From assembly GCF_958979055.1 (NCBI RefSeq), contig NC_084892.1, positions 25,272,501 to 25,336,500 on the forward strand: DNA of 64,000 bases, in the 5' to 3' direction. This document shows positions 43,633-54,600 of this stretch, one piece after another. Numbering within the stretch: the first letter of the stretch is position 1; each line of letters opens with the position of its first letter. The notes beneath the pieces are model-generated. The model had not been told where the DNA came from, did no database searches, and saw only the letters and a program-made list of their open reading frames with translations. Source of the DNA: Alnus glutinosa. Its lineage: Eukaryota; Streptophyta; Magnoliopsida; Fagales; Betulaceae. The translations under genes and the position numbers were made by a program.

Positions 43633-46600
43633 ATGGCGGACGGAATTCGATTCTTCGAATTGAACACCGGAGCTAAGATACCCTCGGTGGGGTTCGGCAC
43701 GTGGCAGGCTGACCCTGGCCTCGTCGGCGAAGCCATCGCCACCGCCATCAAGGTGTTCTTCTTCACCTTCTTTATTTCTCGCCGTTTGAAGATGATGCTG
43801 AAATTTTTTTGTGCTGTTAGAGTAATGGATAGATTGTTATATAATTTATGAGAAATAAAAGAGTCGCTGGTTTTGATTAATTTAGCGCTTTAAGATCGAA
43901 GGAGAGTAACTGGTATATTTGCTTATGGAACATCTCAAATTCTCTGACTTTTTTCCCTTTTACCTATGAATTATTAAGCTCGAGTCTAATATTAGGATGA
44001 TTTTTTTCCTTTTCTTTTTATTGTTGCTTGTCGATGTTATATGCCATTCAATAAAAAATGTCTAGTGAAAGGTTCTCTGTACTGTTAACTTGGGATTAGA
44101 AACTGAAATAAAATGTGAACCTGACGGGTTCCTTTGGAATAATTTACAAGGAAGGTTATCACATTTCTCTACAATTTGATTGAATGTGAGAATCAAACGA
44201 AATCTTATCAGGATTTACCGGCGGTCAAAGCCATCGCTTAGACCGGAAGAAACCGTCGTAAAAGTTTTAGCAGCAGTTGATCAGTGACGGTCATGGCCGC
44301 CTTAGTAGGTTGGTAGTTGGTACTCGAGCATCATAGTTTGAGTTGTTGATTAAACAATGCCTTGGAAGAAGTATGAATAAATTGTATTCGAAAACGAATT
44401 ACCTCAGCAAACACAACATTCGTTATTGCTTGGCTACGACAACCCCTTCCCGGCCTTGATGATCTTTCAACCCGTAGGTTGTCGACACGATGTTGGTTTT
44501 CTTGGGATTTCATTCTTTTCCTTTGGTGATGCAGTGATCACTGATCGCCAAGACGGCATGTTTTGCGGTGCTACTTCCTATCCAATATAAAAATAAAAAA
44601 ATGTACAGACTGGGATCTCTTATTAGGCGAATCTTGTGTCAGCTTCTGAGCTTTTTATGTTTGTCGTGTCGATCTTAGTTTATTGATGGGCCGCCCTTTA
44701 ATTAATAAGTTTATTATAATCAGGATTAGTCAACCACGTACATTTTTAGCAATTTAATATTAAGTTGTTGGCAATTTAAACAGTATAAATTGTGAGTGAG
44801 GTCGACATGGGTAGGCAAACGAGGAACGGAACCGTCTGGAAATTTGACCAAGTGGGGGGTGGGGGGATGGTACTGGTCCGGTTCATCTTCAAGAGACCCA
44901 CCCTTGAAGCTTCTTAAAGCTCTAATTCAACGCTGACAGCTCCTGACGCGTCACTCAGCAAATTGTGAGTTACTATGGAATCCAATAATGCTATACTTCA
45001 CACACTTATTATACACTTATATTACATCGGTTAACCTATTATGATTTAAGTAGTTTACACTTTTATTATTTTATAGTGATCGACATTGTAAGCCACTTAA
45101 AACGACGTGACGGTGTGACGTGATAAATGAGGATGAAAAGTAGTATTATTCATGAAACCCATATGTTCAGGAAAGTGGGTAGGGGCAATTTGAAATCTAT
45201 TTGATAGGTGGGCTTATAAGAGTTTTCTCACATCCGGACAATAAATTGTTAGAAATTTGGATGTGAGATGAAATTTATAGATGCCCGATTTAATAATTCA
45301 ATTACATTTAAGTTTTGGTTTTATTGGCAAGTTCTTTTTCTTTGGAAAGTAATTAACTTGCAACCTTGATCGTTTGTTTAAGTTAGAGGAGATATCCTGT
45401 TATTAAAACTACATGGGGTAAGCTGAATCCATTTATAAATAAGCCATCTCCTTGATCTTCCTTTTCTTACTCCTCTCTTTAGCTGGTCATAAATAGGCTG
45501 GCCCTAAGTTATTTTTTAAGCAATATGAGAACAGAATTTTTGTGTGTTATTGAGAGAAGAGAGGACCTAAATTTTATATAGAAAAATATAATAGAGCCTT
45601 CCCATTACAGACTTCTAGGGTTATTTGCCTACATAAATATACCACATCAAATAGGACTTGTAGTCCTATACGACAGAGGTATACAAAAACCAATGGACTT
45701 AATGATCACTCGTTAATAATGGGCTTTCCTGTATAATAATCATTATAAGTCACATGTCCAACCCATTTTAACAAACTAAAACATACAATCATTTATTTTA
45801 TTTTATTTTATGAATGAGTAACTTTTTATATAACAAACAAACAATTGTATTTACAAACACTTCAGCAAACAGCTGAAAACACTCGACAATACAAGTATCA
45901 TCTCAGCGTTACTGATTTTCATTTTTACACAGCAAACCGCCCCTGCTAGCTAAATACAATACAAACTCTCAAACCAGTACAACACCAAAATCCCCTTATC
46001 AATTCCCCAATTACCACATATCCTCTCATTTCCCGCAGTTCTTCTGAATTTTTCTTTCCCCAAGATCCGAGCTCTAACTTCCCATTTGGTTTTCTGCAGA
46101 ATTTGGTTTTCTGTCTTGGGATGACTGCCATGTTTAATTTCATTCCTATTTCTCCAGATATTATACATAGTTGAACCAAATACCAGCCTGCATACATTTA
46201 CGTTGAAACTCTTCTTTCTCCATTGCTGCAATATCTTAGAAATTACATCTTCCCAACTCGTTGGTTGATCCACCATATATATCACACATTCTCATAATTT
46301 CTTTCCAAATTATCCTGCTATATCCCCATCTCAATAGCTTGTCCCTTGTTGTCCTTCATAGCGAACCATAATACAAAAGCTTGCTTTGGAATAGCAAGAG
46401 GAAACCAAATCAACTTCCACCATGCCATTTGCATTTGTCTATCTCTCAGCGTTTCCCATGTCTCTGAATTTGTATATCTTCCAGACTTGGAAATCACCCA
46501 TTTTGGCACATCCTTCTCCCCTATTTCCACCAAAGACAACCTGCTTTGTATTTCTACCAGATCCTCAGATTGAGCTGGCCTCCAATTCCAGTTCCCTTTT

Positions 46601-49600
46601 TTGAGAACAGTCGACAATTTGGCTTCTATTTTACTATGTGCATCACACACCACTCGATGACCATATTTTTCATAAAGCACCCCATCCAGATGCCACCAAT
46701 CAAATCAAAAGTGAATATTTCTTCCATCTTCTGCTTCAAACTTCAAAAACTTTCTAGCTTCTTCTCTCAACTTCAATATCTTCCTCTAGCTCCCTGAACA
46801 ATTTGAGGAACTTTAATTTGCCAAAAGCTCCTGACATTTAAAAACATACAATCAATTGAAACCCAATTAAGGACATATTCTAACATTGTTGGGTTAATTT
46901 TGAGTTATAAGATAACTAAATATAACTGGATTCTTTTGATGATTGGTAGCATATGCATTGGGATAGTTTTTTATAATGGGTAACAAAAATGTTGGTGATC
47001 ATTAGAAGGACATTGCGAAAATCGCAAATGACAAGGTTGAATTAGGTGGTTAGTTTCTTTTCTTAATAAAGCATTACTATATCTTTTCTTTACTTGTTAA
47101 AGCACTTCATAACATGATCCTCCTTTTCTCTATCATCTTTTCTACAAGAAGAAAAAGATATACTTTTGTAGCTTTCCTGCTGATGATGTATAATTAACCA
47201 GCAGTTAGCTTACTGTTCTTTGTGTCAATGGCAGGTCGGATATCGGCATATTGACTGTGCTAAACTGTACGGTAATGAAAAGGAGGTAATTTTGCATGGT
47301 ACCAAACACTTTATAAATCTTAGTTCTTTTTTTTTTGGTTTGCTGTGGTGTATATATATCATCTTAGTCGCCATTTCATATCATGGCATGCATTTGTTAA
47401 GTCATCCAACTCTTGTGAGTTCTACCTTACATGGTCCTTTTTAATTATGGCAATGGTTAAGGTTTCATCATAATTAATAACTTATACTGTGAAAGCAAAG
47501 CCAGTTATCCCAAGTTGCAGGTTACTATAAATTGCATTTTCACCTTTCAAGTTACTGTATGGTATGTGAAGCTTACCGCTTGACTGTATGGTATGTGAAG
47601 CTTACCGCTTGATTTGCTAAGCCATTGCCAAAAACTAGCAATTACTTTGTTTGGCTTAGAAATTTTATTAGGCATATCTTTCACCTTCTTGGCATAGCTC
47701 ACTCCTTAAAGTTTCCAATTCATTTGTCATGTTGAATATGTCCTTTTCTTGTGCTGCTATTATATACTTCAGGGAGCTCATAGATAGTATATCCAGATAG
47801 AGTGCTTGCACACTTTTGGCATGTAAGTGTTTGTAAAAGTGTAAATTTGGGTAGCTGACATAGCACCACTGTGATGTATATCTATTCTCATTATCATTAG
47901 TTTACTGACGAGATGGACAACAGAAGACAAAATGATCCCAGGAAATATGCAACTTATAAGCTGGATGAGTTGATGAGAGGTAATGTGGTAGTAAGGTATA
48001 AAAATTGGCTTAAAATATCAGAGTATGTATTACTGTACAAGACTCTTCCTCTTTAGCATGATTTTTGCAGAAAAGTTCAATTTTATCCTCTCTTTTATTT
48101 TCTTCTAATTTGCGTGCTTCCGGTGAATATTAATGTTCATCTACTGTGGTTTTCCTTTCTTTGCTTGTGCACAAGATCTAGTGAGTTGTTAATACGATAC
48201 TTTCTCAATAAATGAAAATTTCCATTTTGCGTTTGATAGGAAGCTTTGGATTTTATGTCATACTATGCTAAAAGGGAATCACATACTTCAGGAGTTAGTT
48301 GTGTCAATGTTTTATATTATGTCATGTTGTGGCCTAATTTCTGGGTTGTGTAGATTGGGTATGCGTTGAAGAAGCTGTTTGAGGATGGTGTAGTGAAGCG
48401 TGAGGACTTATGGATCACCTCCAAACTCTGGTTTGTCTAATACTTATATTGGACTTGAAATTGTACTAAACATTCTCTAATGTAAATTCAGATATAGTTA
48501 CCTAGCATGGTTTCATGACTGTTTTTTACTGTCCAACTTGAACCATATTTACTTGCAGGTGTACTGATCACGAGCAAGAAGATGTACCAAAGGCATTGGA
48601 CAAAACCTTGCAGGACTTGCAACTTGACTATTTAGATCTGTATCTCGTATGTATATCACAATTAAGCTTTTGGCTTTCCATGGATTACAGTGATTGATAT
48701 CGCTAGTTCCTTGATATACATGAGTTGCCGGGAGCCAATCTGGGATAAAGTTATATCATGACATGCTTCATGTCATGGCATAGATAAAGTTAAATTCAAA
48801 GACAACAACTTTGAGAGTCTCACCAACGTTTTTCTTTTGTTTTGATTTTTTAAACATCACTTGGTAACCAATATGCTAGTTTCTCTTGTAGATCCACTGG
48901 CCGGTTAGCATGAAGAAGGGATCAGTTGACTTTAAGCCTGAAAATCTTACCCAACCTGACATACCAAGTACATGGAAAGCAATGGAGGCGCTCTATGATT
49001 CTGGAAAGGCTCGAGCTATTGGAGTAAGCAATTTCTCTGCAAAGAAGCTTGGGGATCTGTTGGAGGTAGCACGTGTGCCTCCTGCTGTTAACCAAGTGGA
49101 GTGCCACCCTTCCTGGCAGCAGCCGAAACTACATGCATTTTGTAAATCTAAAGGGGTCCACTTATCTGTAAGTATGCACATAAAGTAGTTTATAATTTCC
49201 ATTTGCTGAATAGGAAACGAAAGAGAATCTTTGCTAGTTAATCATGCAGAATAGAGTAATGGAAGAGCTTCAGAAATGAAATGGGGCTGTTTCCATTATC
49301 TGTGATTTCTGAACAACTCTAATTTCTAGTTGATGTAAATTTTTCTTATTTCAGGGGCATTCACCATTTGGTTCCCCTAGTACATGGAAGTTCAAGTGCG
49401 ATATTCTTGAGAATCCAATTGTCAATATGGTTGCAGAGAAATTGGGGAAGACTCCTGCACAAGTGGCTCTTCGTTGGGGGCTGGAAATGGGTCACAGTGT
49501 ACTGCCTAAGAGCACAAATGAGGCAAGAATTAAGGAAAATTTTGATGTGTTTGACTGGTCTATACCTGAAGATTTGTTTGCCAAGTTCTCTGAAATTGAG

Positions 49601-50003
49601 CAGGCAAGTAGCTTAGCCCTATTTTTTTTTTTTTTATTTGTGCATTGCTCGTTACATTATATTCTTTTGAATCTTGTTTCAAGAACGGCCACAACATCCT
49701 GCCATTGGTCTTGCAATCTTCTTGTTAAATATGCTACTTTTAAAATATGATGGTTTTACGATGGATTTCTGGGTCACTGACCACCATTCGAATTATAATC
49801 ACTTATTGTTAATTCAATTTGTTTAAGAATATCAGGTACTTAATAGTTTCCAACGATTAAAGAGGGCTTCACTACAATTTAAATGATTGGAGTTTTTTTA
49901 TTTGTTCATGCAGGAGAGGCTAATTAAGGGTACTCCATATTTTGTTCATGAGACCTTTGGTGCCTACAAAACCTTAGAAGAACTCTGGGATGGCGATCTG
50001 TGA
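43633..50003 (+). CDS. AKR4C-like: AKR-B: aldo-keto reductase paralogue with altered cofactor-site motif, 316 aa
   Basis: The exons are 43633-43752, 47235-47285, 48354-48430, 48559-48646, 48892-49167, 49355-49603 and 49914-50003. Phases match AKR-A and the frame is open for 316 residues. The tetrad is kept (Asp47, Tyr52, Lys81, His114). The conserved AYSPLG motif reads GHSPFG at 205-210, replacing the Tyr that in characterised AKRs stacks on the nicotinamide ring; the next segment ([10 protein letters not shown]) also differs from AKR-A. Intron 1 is 3.5 kb and holds a LINE with a 14-bp TSD. Intron 6 uses the same GC donor as AKR-A. It may be expressed, but catalytic competence is doubtful. 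The start is the first ATG after the TATA; an upstream in-frame GTG is not credible. Confidence 0.88.
45792..46840 (-). mobile_element. 5'-truncated LINE in AKR-B intron 1 with 14-bp TSD
   Basis: An exact 14-bp repeat aaaacatacaatca flanks it (45778-45791 and 46841-46854). The A-rich tail is at the left (tttattttattttatttta on +), so the element reads on the minus strand. Translated pieces include [34 protein letters not shown] and [12 protein letters not shown], the C-terminal zf-RVT region of plant L1 elements, with several frame breaks. It is the same family as 20530-21560. The same insertion is present in the AKR-C intron. Confidence 0.85.
47554..47611 (+). repeat. Perfect 29-bp tandem duplication in AKR-B intron 2
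   Basis: Two exact head-to-tail copies of a 29-bp unit beginning actgtatggtatgtgaagct. The second copy has no divergence, so the duplication is recent. Confidence 0.9.
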
Positions 50004-50473
50004 GCAGACACCGAATTTATGAAACATTGTGGTTTCTCTTGTCCTGTTTGATCACAAATTACTTTATTTTCAATCCTTCTCACCTGGTAGTGACGGTAGT
50101 CATGGATTGAGTTGTTTCTGCTTTAGAAATTTTAGTAAATAAAAGAACACAGCAGCTTATCATTCACATGATGTTTCTAAAATCACTGATGTAAAAAACA
50201 ATTGAGTAATGCCATTATAGAATGATTGTTGTGGTTGGGATTAGTTGTATTTGTGACTAATAAAGGAGTAAACCTATGTCAAGAAGTAACACTTTAAATC
50301 CATTTCTCGCTAAGGTAGACGGGAAAAAGAAAGAGAAACATTTCAAAATTGGTTTTCTTTGAATGATAGGTTGTGGATCAATGGTCAGAACCTTGCTAAG
50401 TGGCTTCACCCTCATTTGTTATAACAGTTAAAAGTGTATAGCCATGTTGCGACCCAATTTCTGGTTTGTGTAG

Positions 50474-50990
50474 ATTGGGTATGCTTTGAGGAAGCTATTT
50501 AATGATGGTGTAGTGAAGCGTGAGGACTTATGGATCACCTCCAAATTCTGGTTTGTTTAATGCCTTTTTGACTTGAAATGGTACCAAGCTTTCTCAAATT
50601 GAAATTCGATTAGAGATACCCAGCAATGCTAGCATGCGTTCGTGACTGTTTTTCACTAACTTGAACTATAACTATTTGCAGGTGTACTGATCACGCGTCA
50701 AATGATGTGCCAGAGCTCTAGGATAAAACTTTCCAGGACTTGCAACTTGACTATCTAAGGATAAGGATCCCCTTAAATTCTCAGTTTGAATTTGAAATTC
50801 GAATAGGTGATTATAAGAGAATATTTATGGAACTGACCTGATCAAATAAAAATTGGGTTGCTCAATTACTTATACGGTTAGGTGGGTTCCATAAGAGCTC
50901 TCTCACAATTACTTTTCCGAATTCTCTCAAATTCAAAGAGAAAATTTGAGGAGATCTTGATCCACTATCTGGATCTGTGTCTAGTCTGTA
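50474..50990 (+). pseudogene. AKR fragment: duplicated exons 3 and 4, disrupted
   Basis: Exon 3-like sequence at 50474-50550 encodes [18 protein letters not shown] and the rest of the exon, with flanking intron text like that of AKR-B. Exon 4-like sequence starts at 50682 after a cag acceptor and reads CTDHASNDVPEL, then an in-frame stop where Lys-Ala-Leu is expected. A small inverted-repeat insertion (50757-50963) then splits the exon; its remainder (ctatctggatctg) resumes at 50965. No exons 1-2 or 5-7 accompany it. It is a partial tandem duplication, now dead. Confidence 0.85.
50757..50963. mobile_element. Small inverted-repeat insertion in the AKR exon 4 fragment
   Basis: The left end aaggataaggatccccttaa and the right end gaggagatcttgatcc are roughly complementary. 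The direct repeat actatct flanks it at 50750-50756 and 50964-50970. About 207 bp, non-coding. Confidence 0.6.
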
Positions 50991-51119
50991 CTAAGCTTTA
51001 ACTTTCTTTGAATTACTGTTACTGATGTCACTAGTAACAGTAATAATTATAAATTATAGAGGAATTCATTAAATTCAAAGGACTGTTGTTTTCTGACCTA
51101 TGGTAACGGTTGGGTGGAT

Positions 51120-51395
51120 TGAATTTTTTATTTTTTGAACAAATAGCATGTGCTATTATTACTACTGCAAACAGCCCATAGGCTTACAACTTGAAAGTAA
51201 GGGACAGGACCCCCCAACTTTCTAAGCCTGAATGATCTGGCTTAGTAAAACAGCTGCCTAAGCAGAAATACAAATTTTACAAGAATGACACTTGAGCCTC
51301 TCTTACAATAACGCTCATTCTCTAAAGAAAGTGGACTGATCTAGTAATTAGCCAACAAATATTCCCATAAAACAACAAAACACAGTCATTAACAA
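51120..51395 (-). mobile_element. Probable LINE 3' fragment, minus strand
   Basis: A T-rich left edge followed by text similar in style to the retroelement at 15642-16102 suggests the 3' end of a minus-strand non-LTR element. There is no frame and no clear duplication. Confidence 0.35.
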
Positions 51396-51623
51396 TCTTA
51401 GCTAGTGATTTTGCGATATATAATACCATAAATATTAATGATCATTTAATAATTTGATACAGGCCATAACTTTAAATTGCCACTTGTCGCAATTCTAAGC
51501 TAATCTCTTGAAGGTTTCTGCTTTTATATATAGTATAGAAAAATACTATTTAGTAGACTGTTATATGACTGCCATATAATTGAGATGATGTGACAGTGAA
51601 AATCAACCATTAATTTCTTTTTT

Positions 51624-54600
51624 GAGAAATGATCTATACACTTCTCCTTCACAACATTTTCACAACACGCCAACGTGGCAGGTAATAAAATATTGTTTTT
51701 TCTTTTTTTGGTCATGCTACTAGAAAACCGAAGAGAGGGAGTTTCAAATTTCATTTCGCACGAAGACCTCTCTCTCTCTGAAATCTCTCTCCGTACAGAT
51801 CTGAAATTTCTCCGTCGTCCGGCGCTTCCGTCGTCCGGTGCTTCTGCTCGCTCTCTCTCTCTCTCCCTCTCTCCGGCATATTTCCGCTCTCCAGCGCTTC
51901 CCGCTCGATTCCAACGCTGCCCAGTCCCTCTGAGTTCTAAAATTTGCCTCCGGTCAGTGACGTCACCGGCTTCTCTCTCGGCGGTCGCCCTTCTCCGTCG
52001 TCCGTCGTCTGGCGCTTCCCGCTCCGGCAGATTTCGTCTCAGTCCAGCTCTGTCTCCGGCCGGCCACGCTAAAAAAAGGTTTCTCTCTCTCTCTCTCTCT
52101 GGCCGGGTCTGTTGTGTTGCTAGGGGTGATCTCCTCTCCCCTTTTCCCAGCTCTGTTGTTTTGCATTTTGCTTTATTAAAATTTTTGGGTTGTTTTTCCA
52201 TTGCACACAAGGTGCTTGATAAAATGCTCCACTGACCATTTTTAACTTCTCTTGGCAAGTGAATTCCATCATAAAATAAGTTTTATCTTTACGATTACTC
52301 AATATTTTGAACATTATAATTTATTTATGTTTTTCATATAAATTATGGGATTTACATCATAAATTTCACCCGTCAATTCTACTCTGTAATTACGGCCAGT
52401 GCAGTAAACTTGTGCTTTTGCATCTGAAATTCAGAGAGGCCCTTTGAAAGCACCCGAAAATTGTATGCTTCAACAAATGAGAACTTTTGTTGACAAGCTC
52501 ATCAACAAGTGCACCCATCTCATCCCTGACACAATTTTGTTGCATGAAATTTTTCAAAGGAAAAAATGAGAACTTTTATTTGAGCATGAAATGTTGTGTT
52601 TTCTCTATGTTATGTGAGCTCTAAAATGCATTGGATGATTTATATATTTTTAAATGTAAATGATATGTTCATATATATAAAAAGGAAAAGCATTAATGTC
52701 CATAAATAGAATCTGAGACTTTGGAGTTTGTTTCTTCTAGGACTTTTGGGATTATGCTCTACTTTTATGTTGTTTATAGTAGGCATATTGGATATCATGA
52801 GTTTGAGTATCATGCATCATAGTACCAAAACAAATTTAGTGACGTATCCATTCCATTCATGCTAGTTTTCATTTAGGTCTCATTCGAGCATTGCATGTAT
52901 TGTGTTCATTGTATGTTATTCTATAAATACATGTATATGTAGTTTTATGTATATTATATGTTCATAGATGAATTGGATTTAATACTAGTCAGTTATTAAT
53001 TGATTGATTTTGTGGATTTGGGTATTTGATAATGGTAGTTGCTGATGTGCTGCTTTGAAAGAATTGGTATGGAGCGTCTTTGAGTGATGGCTGATGTGCT
53101 GCTTTGGAAGAATTGGTATGGTAGTTGCTGATGTGCTGCTTTTAATTTTTTGTTCTCTAATTTCTTTAGTGGTTTTTGAGTTTCAGGTTGCTATTGGCTT
53201 GTGGATAGCATCTTTTATTGGTAGTCTCTTCAACTTCATTACTCTGGTCTTTATCGGTGAGTTACTTTGCTGCCCATCATCTAATAAAATGTGTCATTCT
53301 TGAAAAAACTGCTGAATTTTCAATTTAATTTCTGCAGGGGTTCTTCTTAGTCTTTTAGTTCCTGTGGTTTATGACCGTACGTGTTATATAATTTTGCCTT
53401 GTTATAACCGTACGTGCCAATAGGTTTAAGAACCCAAATCTGCAAATGGATGGGCTAAATCTTTGAAATGGGGACGCATTTCAGAATTGGTTTTCAAATT
53501 TCAAACCACAAAATAAAACTACAATTCCTCTATTTTAGTTCCCGACACTGGTGGCATATACTCTAGTGATATAATTATTATGATTTTCATCTATGGAAAG
53601 CATTGGGCATTCACAAAGGTCTTATAAGTTTTGTGTTGCCTTCTAGTGCCAAAAATAGGACACTTTGGAGCAAAAATTGGGTTACTATCGCTGGTTTAGC
53701 TGCAATGCAGGAGATAAAAATGTTCAATTTGGATGAAGTTTTAGTAATTTAAGCTCGGTTGAACAATTGGAATTTATCTTTAAGATTCTCTAAATGGTTT
53801 GTAGCAGCAAGACCAGCAAGAATCTAAACAAATGGTTGATTTTCCTAATGTTTTGGTACCATTAATACTGCAAAAAAATCTATTTTCTGAATCAAACCAT
53901 TTTTTATATTCTTCTTTGTATTTTCAGGTCAACTTAGTTCTCTCATTAGCTTTACTTAACGTAACAGGTGGAGGTTTCGAGTGTTTTCCGAAGGTATTAT
54001 ATATCTTTTGGCATCACTCCGCTAGACCATTTTCAATTCCTTTTAAACTTTAGAATATAGATATTACGTTCTTATCATATGATTACAATTTTTTTTTTTC
54101 TTTTTTGAAATAGACATTCCAACCAACATCATGTTAAACGAATACAGCTCAGTATCCATTTTATTTTTAAGTGCATAAATTTTAATATTTTCGGTTCACC
54201 ATGAACAACATGTCGCATTTGAATCCATGTTATTTGAATTCAGATTCATTGCTTGATTGTGAGAGTACTATTAGTTTTTCATCTGCTGTGTTGTTTTGAG
54301 TGTATAGCTTAACAGTTTTGCCTCTGTTTTGTTGAGGTTGTAGTTTTGGTTTCCTGTTGGAACCGAGATTCCAGTGTTTACTGGTTTATCTTCATCAATC
54401 ATCCTGTTTGTATTATCTATAGCTCATAGGAATACACTAGAATCGTTAGCCCCTAAGCCTAATAATTAGTTTTTACATGTGCTTTTATTTTGAAAATTAA
54501 TATAATGGTTAAGGTACATGAATTGTGTTTAAGAGTGTTAAATACTAGATTTTATTTTTTAACCTTTGGAACCTTTACATTTTGAATCGTTTGTGTTTTA

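Noticed and set aside
51524..52258. 244-codon minus-strand frame rich in RERE
   Set aside because: It lies wholly in the terminal inverted repeat of the Mutator element, is driven by a GA/CT-rich tract, and is mirrored in the other arm.
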